NCBI GenBank assembly: GCA_019429325.1
Contig: JAHYJA010000015.1
Location: forward strand, 1-36,566
Direction: 5' to 3'
DNA: 36,566 bases
From: Bacteroidales bacterium
GTDB lineage: Bacteria; Bacteroidota; Bacteroidia; Bacteroidales; VadinHA17
Both the position numbers and the translations under genes were made by a program. The notes under the pieces were generated by a model that saw only the letters and a list, made by a program, of their open reading frames with translations, made no database searches and was not told the origin of the DNA. This document shows positions 17,371-25,381 of this stretch, in pieces. Positions within the stretch are counted from its first letter, which is position 1. Each line of letters starts with the position of its first letter.

Positions 17371-17671
17371 TTTCCTGTTATTGAGCCGACCCGTCTGCCG
17401 GCGGAAGGAACCCCTACCCCTTCGTTGGGATTTATGTCATGATATACGGCGTGCATCGTGTTGTTTATGCAGCATAAAGATAAGGATTTCGTTTTTGGAC
17501 TTGCATCAAATCCCTCTCAATATTCCCCAATGACCTTGCGAACAAAGAATATCACGTCCAGGTCAACAAGCGCAACGGCTTAAAAATCACCTGGATTCAA
17601 CCAAAACCTACAACTCAACAGGTTCAGTATAAACTCCGCCTTTGAATCAGCAAAAGCAGCGACTGAGGCCC
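17371..17671. other. Region upstream of the kinase gene, no recognised gene
   Basis: This lies between the kinase gene and the IS91-type remnant. Short frames such as the plus-strand ANKEYHVQVNKRNGLKITW near 17530-17590 look protein-like but match nothing I can name. Near 17390-17410 is a CCCGTCTGCCGGCGG sequence reminiscent of the hairpin-array GTCCGCC units. I can support no feature here. Confidence 0.4.
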
Positions 17672-18562
17672 TCAGGAATATTCCTCCCTCTCCTCGGCTG
17701 CCATCAGGAGTTCCTGCTGGACTTGATGAGGCGGAGGGGGGCGTTCGGCCTCGAAGATTAGTTCGAGATGACGGATGATCCTGTCGATCGTTTTCGGATC
17801 CTCTATGAAAGAGATGATCCTCATCCGGCCGTCGCAGGAAGGACACCCCAGTGGATCGAGCTAGTAGACCTTTTTTATCATCTCTGCCCAGCCTTTGGAG
17901 GGCACATAGGAGGAGTCATCTTCAATGATAGGAGGATGTGAAATTTGAACCCCGGCCTTCCGCATCTTGCCCCTGTGGGCATTGGAATAGAGGCCGTAGT
18001 AACGAACCATGACCTGACCTTTGTCGGGAATATGTGAGGTGACTCTGGCTATGAACTCCAGATAATCCATCGACTCTTCCTGTGAGCCATGTCTTGAGTG
18101 CTGATAGCGGACCTTTCCCCCTGTCTCATCGAAGAACAACCGCTTCAACGACAGCACGGGCCGGATCATGTATTTACCGACTCTCTCCGCCACTCTCTTG
18201 GTCTGAGCCTTGACCTTGCTGTGGACATTGAAACCTGTGTGCCGCCACCGGAGGATCTTCTGTACCAGGGGAAGACCGATGAACTTTTTCCGCACAAGCA
18301 GGGAGAAGACCTCATGGATGAAGATCTCCTGGATGACATCGTCATGAAAATGACCGGCATGGTGAAAAGCCCCAGCCGGGGCTGTACCTTCTTCGGTCAC
18401 AAGGACATGGATATGGGGATGGAAGTTGATGCGATCACCGAAGGTCTGGATTACGGCTACCACTCCCGGCATAAGCTCAAGACCTGTGGCTGTGAGCAGG
18501 AATATCACAAATGAGCGCATTGCAGAGAGACAGAGCGAATCGAGGAGCTTCCGCTTGGATGG
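17672..18562 (-). mobile_element. IS91-family transposase remnant with internal amber codon
   Basis: The frame KRKLLDSL...AMRSFVIF...GVVAVIQTFGDRINFHPHIHVLVTEE contains the HPHIH motif of HUH transposases. KYMIRPVLSLKRLFFDE with its catalytic-type Tyr follows, then VRYYGLYSNAHRGK and WAEMIKKVY. There a TAG (17863-17861) replaces what is normally a Glu codon. The frame then resumes with LDPLGCPSCDGRMRIISFIEDP to the stop at 17672, exactly as in intact IS91-type proteins. The N-terminal zinc-finger region is missing upstream of a TGA at 18565, so about 297 of roughly 400 codons remain. It is a dead element. Its host range suggests transfer, and it may mark how the foreign DNA at 17.4-19.4 kb arrived. 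Element ends were not found. Confidence 0.8.
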
Positions 18563-18607
18563 TCAAGAAGGCGCTCGAAAGCCGCCCCAAGCCCAAGGCC
18601 CGGCGCA

Positions 18608-18754
18608 GGACGTGATGACGTCGATCCACACAGGCGCGAATCCGAGTTGGACAATCAGATCATGCCGAAGAAAGTCTGCCGGTTCGACTTCCGGTTTCAT
18701 CCCCCAGAACTCGGTGAAGGCGGCGACCAATCGGATCGAAAAGCCGGGAAATCT
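18608..18754 (-). pseudogene. Fragment resembling a nucleotidyltransferase-like protein
   Basis: A 49-codon open piece reads ...LVAAFTEFWGMKPEVEP..DFLRHDLIVQLGFAPVWIDVITS. This resembles the middle of small MNT/AbiEii-like nucleotidyltransferase proteins (pattern DF..pg.vvQiG..P.RID.lTs). It joins the amidase remnant directly at 18755 and loses homology after ITS. The identification rests on memory of that pattern only and is uncertain. Confidence 0.35.
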
Positions 18755-19308
18755 CCGGATCGGCTCACCAATCCCAAGGTCGTCCGGAAACCGACCAGTG
18801 CGTTATGCGAGGAAGGTCCGCACATGGAATTGCCGGTATCCGTCTCGGCCATATTGGACTTTGCGAGAATGATCGCGCCGGCATCGACGAGTCTTTGGAT
18901 GATGAAGGCATCCTCCTGAGGGACGAAATCCGCCAGCGCCAAGGCACCCGCGGTCGTCGGGAGACCGTGGGTGTTGATGTTGTCCTTGACGATCAGTGGG
19001 ATGCCGTGCAGCGGGCGCAGCCCGCCGGTCGCTGCGAATTCCTTGTCGAGCTTTTCGGCGATCGAAAGGGCTTCGGGATTGAGGGTTGTCAGCGCGTTGA
19101 TGCGGCCGTTCAGCTCTGCGATCCTGTCCAGATAGGCCTGGACCAGCTCCTTGCCGCCGTAATCCCCGTTTTCGTAAGCCGCATGGATTCGGGCCACGGT
19201 CAGTTCGGAAAGTTCGATGGTCGCAGCCGGCTTCGGGGATCGGCAGGCGGCGGCCGCAAGCAGGAAAATGCAGATGAACGACGAGATCTTAAAAACGTTT
19301 TTGGCCAT
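18755..19308 (-). pseudogene. Amidase-signature lipoprotein remnant, catalytic Ser region deleted
   Basis: From the ATG at 19308 a lipoprotein signal (FICIFLLAAAAC) leads into IARIHAAYENG-like and YLDRIAELNGRINALTTLNPEAL, then HGIPLIVKDNINT with the catalytic Lys and TTAGALAL, all typical of the amidase signature family. After AKSNMAE the sequence jumps to TDTGNSMCGPSSHNALVG. The intervening roughly 45 residues, which normally include GGSSGG and the catalytic Ser pair, are gone. At GLVSRSG the gene is cut and fused to unrelated sequence. Intact members are about 500 residues and hydrolyse amide bonds. This one cannot. Its high GC differs from the Bacteroidota-like neighbours, so it is probably foreign. 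Confidence 0.75.
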
Positions 19309-19394
19309 TCTGCCCAGATCGACTGGTTCTCGGGTTGGGTTCATAACGGAAGTTTATGATAAACGGCGGGCCGGAATCAAATTCCGTACTCGAT

Positions 19395-21245
19395 TCACTT
19401 GATCAATCCGTACTTTTGATATAAAGGCCTTAATCGGTGGTGGTTGTGAAGCTGGTATTCTTGAATCGGGATGATCGCGCACCAGGGAAGAAAATTGTCC
19501 CTTTCTTCGCAGGCCCGCTTCAACCAATCATACGTTTGATCCAAGTCCTTGCGGAAAAAATAAACGTAGGCGAATCCCAGCGCCGGCATATATTCCTGCC
19601 GGACTCTCTGCTCCAGGCTTTGCAAAAGAGTCTCTCCTTTTTCGATCTGATCCGTCTCAAAATAATTGCAGGCCAACATCAAAGCCGGCCAGGGAGCCCC
19701 TCCGGAAAGCTCAACCGCCTTCTCAAACTCGGCAATATTCTCTTTGCGCATTTGTTTGCCCCGGTAAGCCAATCCCAGATAATAGTGCATCAGATAGAAA
19801 TCCGGAGCCAGGATCATTCCCGCCTTCATTTCCTGAATGGCTTTATCGTACTGACGGCCCCAGATGCAGGCCAGGCCGACGTGAGCAATAATCAGGGGTG
19901 AGAGTGGATCGAGCTCCTGGGCCCTTTTGGTTTCAGCGACGGCTTCCTCATGCCTTTCCGTGAGTGTTAAAAACCAGGAATAACTCAAGTGAATGATGGC
20001 CGAACTCGGATTCAATTCCAGAGCTGTGGCCAATTCGCGCCCCGCTTCCTTCCCGTTCCAATCATAAAATGCGTAGACCATCCCTAAAGAGGCATGAGCC
20101 TCTCCGATCTCTTTATCGATTTCTATGGCTTTTTTCGCAAATTCCTTGACTTTCGGATACGCCTGATGAGGAGGAACGTTTCCCCAGTAGGAGATGGCAT
20201 AAAAGACTTCACTCAACCCGGCATAAGCGAGGGCATAATCCGGATCTTTTTGAAGGGTGAGCTCGAAGTATTTGATGGCCTCCTGGAATCCTTCGGCCGT
20301 ATATCTTCGCAGATTGAAAATCCCTTTCAGGTAGAGATTGTAAGCTTCCGGATCTTCCGTATACCGCTTCAGCAGCGCTTTTTCTTCCCGTTTTAAAAGC
20401 GTGACTTTGAGGTTGTCAACGATGGCAAATGAGATCTCGTCCTGAATCGCGAAAATGTCTTCCATGTCTCGGTCAAATTTCTCAGACCACAGGTGAAAAC
20501 CGTCCGCGACGTTGACAAGCTGCGCCGTGATGCGCAGTTTGTTTCCCGACTTGCGGACACTGCCTTCCAGGATTTTTTCAACATTCAGCCGCTGGCCCAC
20601 CTCACGCACGTCGATATATTTTCCTTTAAAGGCAAAGGCGGAGGTTCTGGCAACGACTTTGATATCTTTTATTTTGGTCAAGGAATTGATGAGTTCTTCG
20701 GCCAAACCGTCGCAGAAATACTCCTGGTCAGGATCGTTGCTTATGTTCGTAAAAGGCAGCACGGCAATTGATTTTTTATCCTGTCCCACCTGCAGTATGC
20801 CATCCCTTATGGCTTTTTCGAGATCTTCCTCCTTGGCTCCATCTTTCCTGAGAAGGATTTTTACCACTCCCGATAATTTATTAATGTGATCTTCCAACGG
20901 AGGTGTCTTTGCATCGAGCCAGTGAACACTGCTCAGGTAATATTCAAGTTGTTTTGACAGGGGTACATCCTCCAGCCGGAGATTAATGACAGGAAGCCCC
21001 AAATGTACTGCCCGGTCCACTTCCCTGATGACCTGTTTAGAGTTGTTCGAGTTTGATGAATAGACCAGGATAAAGAGTTTCGATGATTTTATGCCATCGA
21101 TGATAGCCTCTGCAAAATCAAGTCCCGGGGTGATATCCCTCGGTGCGATCCAGCAGCTTATGCCGTTTTGTTCCAGGATGGAGCAAACAGTGTCAGCAGC
21201 AGTCTTGTCGACGCTGGAGTAGCTTATAAAAACATCGTGTGCCAT
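19395..21245 (-). CDS. TIR - TolB/FlgO-like (second type) - TPR protein, chimeric
   Basis: The protein has 616 residues. Residues 1-180 or so are nearly identical to the protein at 10102-11946, including FISYSSVDK, CWIAPRDITPG, Glu75 in IREVDRA and SIAVLPFTNISNDP. Just after DQEYF the two part. Here CDGLAEELINSLTKI, VVARTSAFAFKGK, ILEGSVRKSGN and IFAIQDEIS belong to the TolB/FlgO-like subtype usually found behind kinases or adenylate cyclases in other phyla. TPR helices follow (YFELTLQKDPDYALAYAGL, ALELNPSSAIIHLSY, AQELDPLSPL). The 3' half appears GC-richer than the 5' half, so the gene seems to be a fusion of a resident TIR/promoter cassette with a foreign tail. No membrane segment is seen. 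Confidence 0.85.
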   Translation of the reverse strand: MAHDVFISYSSVDKTAADTVCSILEQNGISCWIAPRDITPGLDFAEAIIDGIKSSKLFILVYSSNSNNSKQVIREVDRAVHLGLPVINLRLEDVPLSKQLEYYLSSVHWLDAKTPPLEDHINKLSGVVKILLRKDGAKEEDLEKAIRDGILQVGQDKKSIAVLPFTNISNDPDQEYFCDGLAEELINSLTKIKDIKVVARTSAFAFKGKYIDVREVGQRLNVEKILEGSVRKSGNKLRITAQLVNVADGFHLWSEKFDRDMEDIFAIQDEISFAIVDNLKVTLLKREEKALLKRYTEDPEAYNLYLKGIFNLRRYTAEGFQEAIKYFELTLQKDPDYALAYAGLSEVFYAISYWGNVPPHQAYPKVKEFAKKAIEIDKEIGEAHASLGMVYAFYDWNGKEAGRELATALELNPSSAIIHLSYSWFLTLTERHEEAVAETKRAQELDPLSPLIIAHVGLACIWGRQYDKAIQEMKAGMILAPDFYLMHYYLGLAYRGKQMRKENIAEFEKAVELSGGAPWPALMLACNYFETDQIEKGETLLQSLEQRVRQEYMPALGFAYVYFFRKDLDQTYDWLKRACEERDNFLPWCAIIPIQEYQLHNHHRLRPLYQKYGLIK

Positions 21246-21289
21246 AAATGGATTTGTTAAGGAATTGATATCCTTTTAAAGTTTTATGA

Positions 21290-21320
21290 TAAAGGTAATA
21301 AACGGATGTATATGAGTCAA
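21290..21320 (-). promoter_or_regulatory. Candidate promoter of the TIR gene at 19395-21245
   Basis: Minus-strand TTGAC-18-TACCTTTA, as before the two other intact TIR genes. The identity to the 11944-12075 region continues through the promoter and into the first 11-bp repeats, showing that promoter, TIR domain and repeat edge were copied as one block. Confidence 0.5.
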
Positions 21321-21363
21321 GAATATTTTGCCGGAAGACGGAAATGTCAGGTGAGATTTAGAT

Positions 21364-21418
21364 GGTCATTCAATGGTCATTCGATTGTCATTCAATTGTC
21401 ATTCAATTGTCATTCAAT
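21364..21418 (+). repeat. 11-bp tandem repeat array, copy 3 (5 units)
   Basis: Five 11-mers (GGTCATTCAAT, GGTCATTCGAT, then three TGTCATTCAAT) end in TGTTTAACAATGAATGAC, the same junction as copy 2. It is the shortest of the three arrays. Confidence 0.93.
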
Positions 21419-21426
21419 TGTTTAAC

Positions 21427-21697
21427 AATGAATGACGTCCGCCGACAGGCGGACAAATGACTACTGAATGACAGCGCGTAGCGCTTAATGACGGCCGAAG
21501 GCCAAATGACGTCCGCCGACAGGCAGACAAATGACTACTGAATGACGGCGCAGCCGAATGACAGCGCGTAGCGCTTAATGACGGCCGAAGGCCAAATGAC
21601 GTCCGCCGACAGGCAGACAAATGACTACTGAATGACGGCGCAGCCGAATGACAGCGCGTAGCGCTGAGTGACGTCCGACATAAGGAGGACGAATGAC
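21427..21697 (+). repeat. Hairpin array with AATGAC spacers, copy 3, with 90-bp super-repeat
   Basis: The same hairpin types as in copies 1 and 2 (GTCCGCC/GGCGGAC, AGCGC/GCGCT, GGCC/GGCC, CGGC/GCCG, GTCC/GGAC) are joined by NAATGAC. The AGCGCGTAGCGCT hairpin recurs at 21473, 21563 and 21653, an exact 90-bp period containing one of each main hairpin type. The array ends flush with the stop codon of the enolase-superfamily gene (21699). Open frames through it encode only repetitive nonsense. Confidence 0.92.
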
Positions 21698-21698
21698 T

Positions 21699-23093
21699 TT
21701 AAGCTTTGAACATCGCCTCGTAATGCGGCATCGGATCAAAGATGCCACCGCCTGTGCGGTAGAACTCTTTACTCAGCTCGTAAACACCTCTTTTTACATT
21801 CACCCACGAAGCATCCTTCCGGGGATGATAACCCAGCATCGTACTCCAGTTCCTGTAGTTCTGATGACCATTGCTCTCAACAAGCCCCAGATTGCCTATG
21901 CCGGGGAAGGAAGCCAGTCGTGCCGCCACATTCTTGTTCCATTCAACCAGAACAGGGTTGACAGTCAGGTCGGCGCAAAAACAGGGGACATTACGCTCAT
22001 GAGCTGCCTGAGCTATCTTCATTGTCATACTGAGTGTTTTGGCTATTGCCTTAAGCGCTATAGCCTTATAACCCATCTCAATCCTTTCAACAGCATCTTC
22101 GACCGTGTGAGCGCTTTCATCTGACGCAAGCCTTACGGGAATATCGCTGACATCAATCTCTGCTTCCTCAGGGAATGGTTCCTCTATTATTGCTATCTGG
22201 TCGAATGCCCCGATAGACCTGGCATGATCAAGCAGTCTGAGCAGTGTCTCCTTTTCTTCATATCTGCCGTTCGCGTCAAAATAATAAGGCAATCTGCCAT
22301 CAGCAGTATATTCAGTACGCACATTCCCGATTGCTTTATGGATCTCTGTGAGTCTTGCCTTATCCTTCTCCAGCATCTCTTCCTGAGTACCCGGCTGGCC
22401 AATTTTGATCTTCATGAAAAAGTATCCTTCATCGACTGCTGATTTTATCTCATCGATCGGGATTGTGTATGCCATCAGGGGAATACCGGCAACCTTATCA
22501 TGCCGGTATGACAAAGCAGGCCTGTAGGCCTCAGGAATGAGCTCATCAAATGTGGATATGCCATTTTCCTTTGCGTAAAGAAGCCATACGGCATTATCGA
22601 CACCTACAAGTGCGTTGAGCGCAAAGGTTTTTCTCAGATCAGGATTTGATGTTATTCTTTTTCCATAATCATAAATCTCGGTATAGAGATGATCCAAAAG
22701 CTCAACAGGCGATATATATTGCTGACTCTTAAGTATCTGCATCGCCCTCTCGGTCATTGCGTACATCAGTGCATTTCCACCGCTTTCCGAGTGGGATTCA
22801 AAGACTTTCGCATCGGACCAGAGAACACTTTGTGTACAGAGACCTATTGAATGATTCCCGGAATCACTTTCAAGATAAGAAGCGCTCTGCCATATTTCCG
22901 TCATAAAGCCCCCCTTGAAGCCGAAGGGACGGATAAGAGGTTCTCTTTCAAAATCCGAGCTGACCCGTTTTATCCTGATCTTTTTTGCCGCAAACGGGGC
23001 ACATCCTGATATCAGGCAGTCGAACGGACTGGCAATTATAGCTGCACCTGCAGCCATAAGTCCTTTACTGATAAAACTTCTCCGGCTATGCAT
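21699..23093 (-). CDS. Enolase-superfamily (mandelate racemase/muconate cycloisomerase-like) enzyme, Tat-exported
   Basis: Translation from the ATG at 23093 gives 464 residues; the TTG two codons upstream is less likely. SRRSFISKG near the N-terminus is a twin-arginine signal, followed by a hydrophobic stretch and LISGC, which could be a lipobox. The barrel carries FMKIKIG with the catalytic Lys pair, YYFDANGRY (first metal Asp), IIEEPFPE (second metal Glu) and LASDESAH (third metal Asp), the normal enolase-superfamily order. Members abstract a proton next to a carboxylate in sugar acids, dipeptides or cycloisomerisation substrates. The substrate is not predictable here. It starts 7 bases after the isomerase gene, with which it is probably co-transcribed. 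A sugar-acid dehydratase or epimerase role would suit the context. Confidence 0.8.
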   Translation of the reverse strand: MHSRRSFISKGLMAAGAAIIASPFDCLISGCAPFAAKKIRIKRVSSDFEREPLIRPFGFKGGFMTEIWQSASYLESDSGNHSIGLCTQSVLWSDAKVFESHSESGGNALMYAMTERAMQILKSQQYISPVELLDHLYTEIYDYGKRITSNPDLRKTFALNALVGVDNAVWLLYAKENGISTFDELIPEAYRPALSYRHDKVAGIPLMAYTIPIDEIKSAVDEGYFFMKIKIGQPGTQEEMLEKDKARLTEIHKAIGNVRTEYTADGRLPYYFDANGRYEEKETLLRLLDHARSIGAFDQIAIIEEPFPEEAEIDVSDIPVRLASDESAHTVEDAVERIEMGYKAIALKAIAKTLSMTMKIAQAAHERNVPCFCADLTVNPVLVEWNKNVAARLASFPGIGNLGLVESNGHQNYRNWSTMLGYHPRKDASWVNVKRGVYELSKEFYRTGGGIFDPMPHYEAMFKA

Positions 23094-23100
23094 TAACAAT

Positions 23101-24054
23101 TTAAATTAGTTGATACTTTTCAAGATAACTCTTAAGGTAATCCGTGTCTTTCTTGATTTTCCTTACAATGATATTCTGCTGCTGACTGAGGGAGAGTTTC
23201 TCCTCATCTTTTTCAAGCAGCGGATATTCAACATGCAATGTGACCGGGCCTGAGATATTCAGTTCCTTAACAGTTCTGAAGAATAGATCCCAGTTAATCA
23301 TCCCCTCTCCAATGGGTACAGTTACAGCCCTTGGTCTTCCCTCCACTGTCATCCATGTAAAATCCTTTACTGCCAGAGAACCGATTAAGCCTGAAATAAG
23401 CCGCATGCCTATAATCCACGCATTGGCACCCTCGACCATCGCGTGCCTGACATCATACTGACAGCCAATATGTTCCGGAGGATAGTCGCGGAGCATCTCA
23501 AACAGATCCCATACTGAGCAACCCACCCTGGTTCCTGCATGGTTCTGATAATCGCCATGTATTCTGTATTTTTGGTTAAGGTCAACCAGGCCTTTCATGT
23601 CCCCCTTATATTTCTGAAGCGATTCCCAGACGCCGGTTTTAAGGTCAAAATCGAGGTATCCCAGCCTGTAATGTGTTACGCCAAGGGATGAGGCTGTTTT
23701 AAGTACTCTCTCAGCAAGGGGATCGGTGGCATTAACGATGCCGGTAACGATCATATCGATAGCCAGGTTATATTTCCGGGCCTTTTCAACAAGAGGCGGC
23801 AAATCTTTTTCCACCGCTGAGGGTTCAACTTTACCTGCCGGCCTTACGGTCAGGTCAAAGCCCCCTAACCCGCTTCTGTTGACACACTCGCACATAAAGT
23901 CAAAATCGTAGTTGTCGATTGGCTTAGAGAACAATCTCAGAGGAAATTTTTCCTGTTTATTATCCTGAGGTATTGACCATGATGTTGACTGAAATGGCAA
24001 AAGAAGTCCGGCAGAGGCGACTGTCCCTATAAATTCTCTTCTGTTTTGTTTCAT
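23101..24054 (-). CDS. Sugar phosphate isomerase/epimerase-like TIM-barrel protein, Tat-exported
   Basis: This is a 317-residue protein with an N-terminal twin-arginine signal (QNRREFIGTVASAGLLLPF). The body follows the xylose-isomerase-like/AP-endonuclease-2 TIM-barrel pattern: GGFDLTVRP, THYRLGYLDFD, YRIHGDYQNHAG, IGCQYDVRHAM, VKDFTW, VPIGEGMINW and LHVEYP. The Glu/Asp/His metal-site residues are partly visible in HGDYQNH, YDVRHA and EYP. Such proteins isomerise or epimerise keto sugars and inosose-like compounds. Exported members with Tat signals are common beside Gfo/Idh/MocA oxidoreductases in Bacteroidota. It lies between the enolase-superfamily gene (7 bases) and the broken oxidoreductase. 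Confidence 0.82.
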   Translation of the reverse strand: MKQNRREFIGTVASAGLLLPFQSTSWSIPQDNKQEKFPLRLFSKPIDNYDFDFMCECVNRSGLGGFDLTVRPAGKVEPSAVEKDLPPLVEKARKYNLAIDMIVTGIVNATDPLAERVLKTASSLGVTHYRLGYLDFDLKTGVWESLQKYKGDMKGLVDLNQKYRIHGDYQNHAGTRVGCSVWDLFEMLRDYPPEHIGCQYDVRHAMVEGANAWIIGMRLISGLIGSLAVKDFTWMTVEGRPRAVTVPIGEGMINWDLFFRTVKELNISGPVTLHVEYPLLEKDEEKLSLSQQQNIIVRKIKKDTDYLKSYLEKYQLI

Positions 24055-24129
24055 TCTGGTTTTGCTAAGAGTTTATCAATTGTTTATCTGTAATTAAGCT
24101 AATGAGGCATGGAACGGAACAATGATCGC

Positions 24130-25243
24130 TCAAAGTTTCCATGGACTCCGGTACTCATAATGCAGGAGGTTATTTGCATTTTCGTTGTTGGTAAACCTTT
24201 CCCTGTCCGGATCCCATTGCAGCCTCTCCCTGACCTCCAGGGCAATATTTGCGAGGTGAGCGAAGCTGGTCGACCTGTGACCATCCTCTATGGAGCAGAG
24301 TGGTGTTTGCCCGGATTTAATACAATCGAGGAAGTTCCGCACAAGGGTACCTGTACTGTCGCCGCTGCTTCCGTCAGCCATCGGAGTGTCCTTAACGCTG
24401 AACTCCTCAGCCTGGAGGGTATGTTTGTAAGTCTGGAACTGGCCGTTTCTTGCGGGAGTGATCCGATAGCCGTTCTCGTCGGCGTTAAGGGTGCCCAGAG
24501 TACCCCGCAGCTCAATCTCACCGTATCTGAACAAGTTTCCGCTGCTGGCCTCATAAGTACAGAATGTTATAATGGCTCCTGACTTGAATTCAAATGTAAC
24601 CTGCATTGCATCGGGTATTGTCCTGTCGTCATCAAAGAAATATCTTCCTCCGTGGGTGCTTACTGCTATCGGGGCCGTTTCGCCCATCAGCCATAAGTCC
24701 TACGGCAACCACCCTCTGTGTTTCTGCCTGAGCACTGACCATTTCCCTTCCCTCTTTAAGGGTTATGGTCAATGGTTTCTCTACATATACATCTTTGCCG
24801 GCTTTAACCGCGCTGATCATCTGGATAGCGTGCCAGTGATCGGGTGTGGCAATTACAACAGCATCTATATCCGTATTTTCCAGTAGTTTGCGAAAATCAT
24901 TATAGAGGATGGGCTTCTCCGGGAATTTTTCACCCATTTGCGGGATCCTGCCACCCAGTTCTGATAAATATCCGGGATGGACTTTGCTTCTGTCGCGCAG
25001 CATATAGGGTTCATAAGTATCGCAGAAAGCAGCTGTCCGGACATCGTGTTGGTTCATAAAAAGTCCCAGAAGCTGAGTACCCCTGTTGCCAAGACCTATA
25101 AATCCGACATTTATTCTCTCCCCGGCTCCATATATGCGGTTATAAGCTGCAGCGCTCATTGCCGGGGCGCCCAGTGCAACACCCGCGGTAACGATGCCTG
25201 TTTTAGCAATAAAATCGCGGCGTGAAGTTTTTCTGGTTTTCAT
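24130..25243 (-). pseudogene. Gfo/Idh/MocA oxidoreductase with internal deletion and frameshift
   Basis: The N-terminal frame (25243 downwards) has a Tat signal SRRDFIAKTG, the Rossmann motif VGFIGLGNRGTQLL, DAVVIATPDHWHA and VEKPLTITLKEGREM, then RVVAVGL. At this point, near 24690-24670, the sequence jumps to DLWLMGETAPIAVSTHGGRYFFDD in another frame and continues to the proper C-terminus NLLHYEYRSPWKL at 24130. In intact members about 90-100 residues, including the catalytic-domain His region, lie between those blocks. The N-terminal frame as it stands ends in about 17 meaningless residues. The intact enzyme would be a periplasmic NAD(P)-dependent or glucoside-processing dehydrogenase. It should head the operon with the two downstream enzymes. 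A local misassembly could mimic this. Confidence 0.82.
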
Positions 25244-25381
25244 GATCTGATTGAATTAAAAAAGAAAATTACTGAAATATTTTAAAAGGGCAACCTTTAA
25301 CCTGATTAATTCATAAACTTTGTGAACCTTCGTGTAACCCTTTGAGCTCCTTTGTGGTTAAGGTTTATTTACCACTAAGTA

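Noticed and set aside
17580-17846. Minus-strand frame of 88 codons beside the transposase remnant
   Set aside because: It overlaps, in a different frame, the authentic C-terminal IS91-type sequence that continues past the amber codon.
17861-17863. Recoded amber (pyrrolysine-type) codon in the transposase
   Set aside because: The N-terminus of the transposase is also missing and no recoding machinery is visible; simple decay of a Glu codon is a better explanation.
18805-19359. Plus-strand 184-codon frame opposite the amidase remnant
   Set aside because: GC-rich antisense frame; the minus strand carries the recognisable amidase-signature sequence.
21414-21620. Minus-strand open frame in the hairpin array (SACRRTSFG repeats)
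   Set aside because: The residues simply decode the hairpins; the same nonsense appears at the end of the broken TIR frame.
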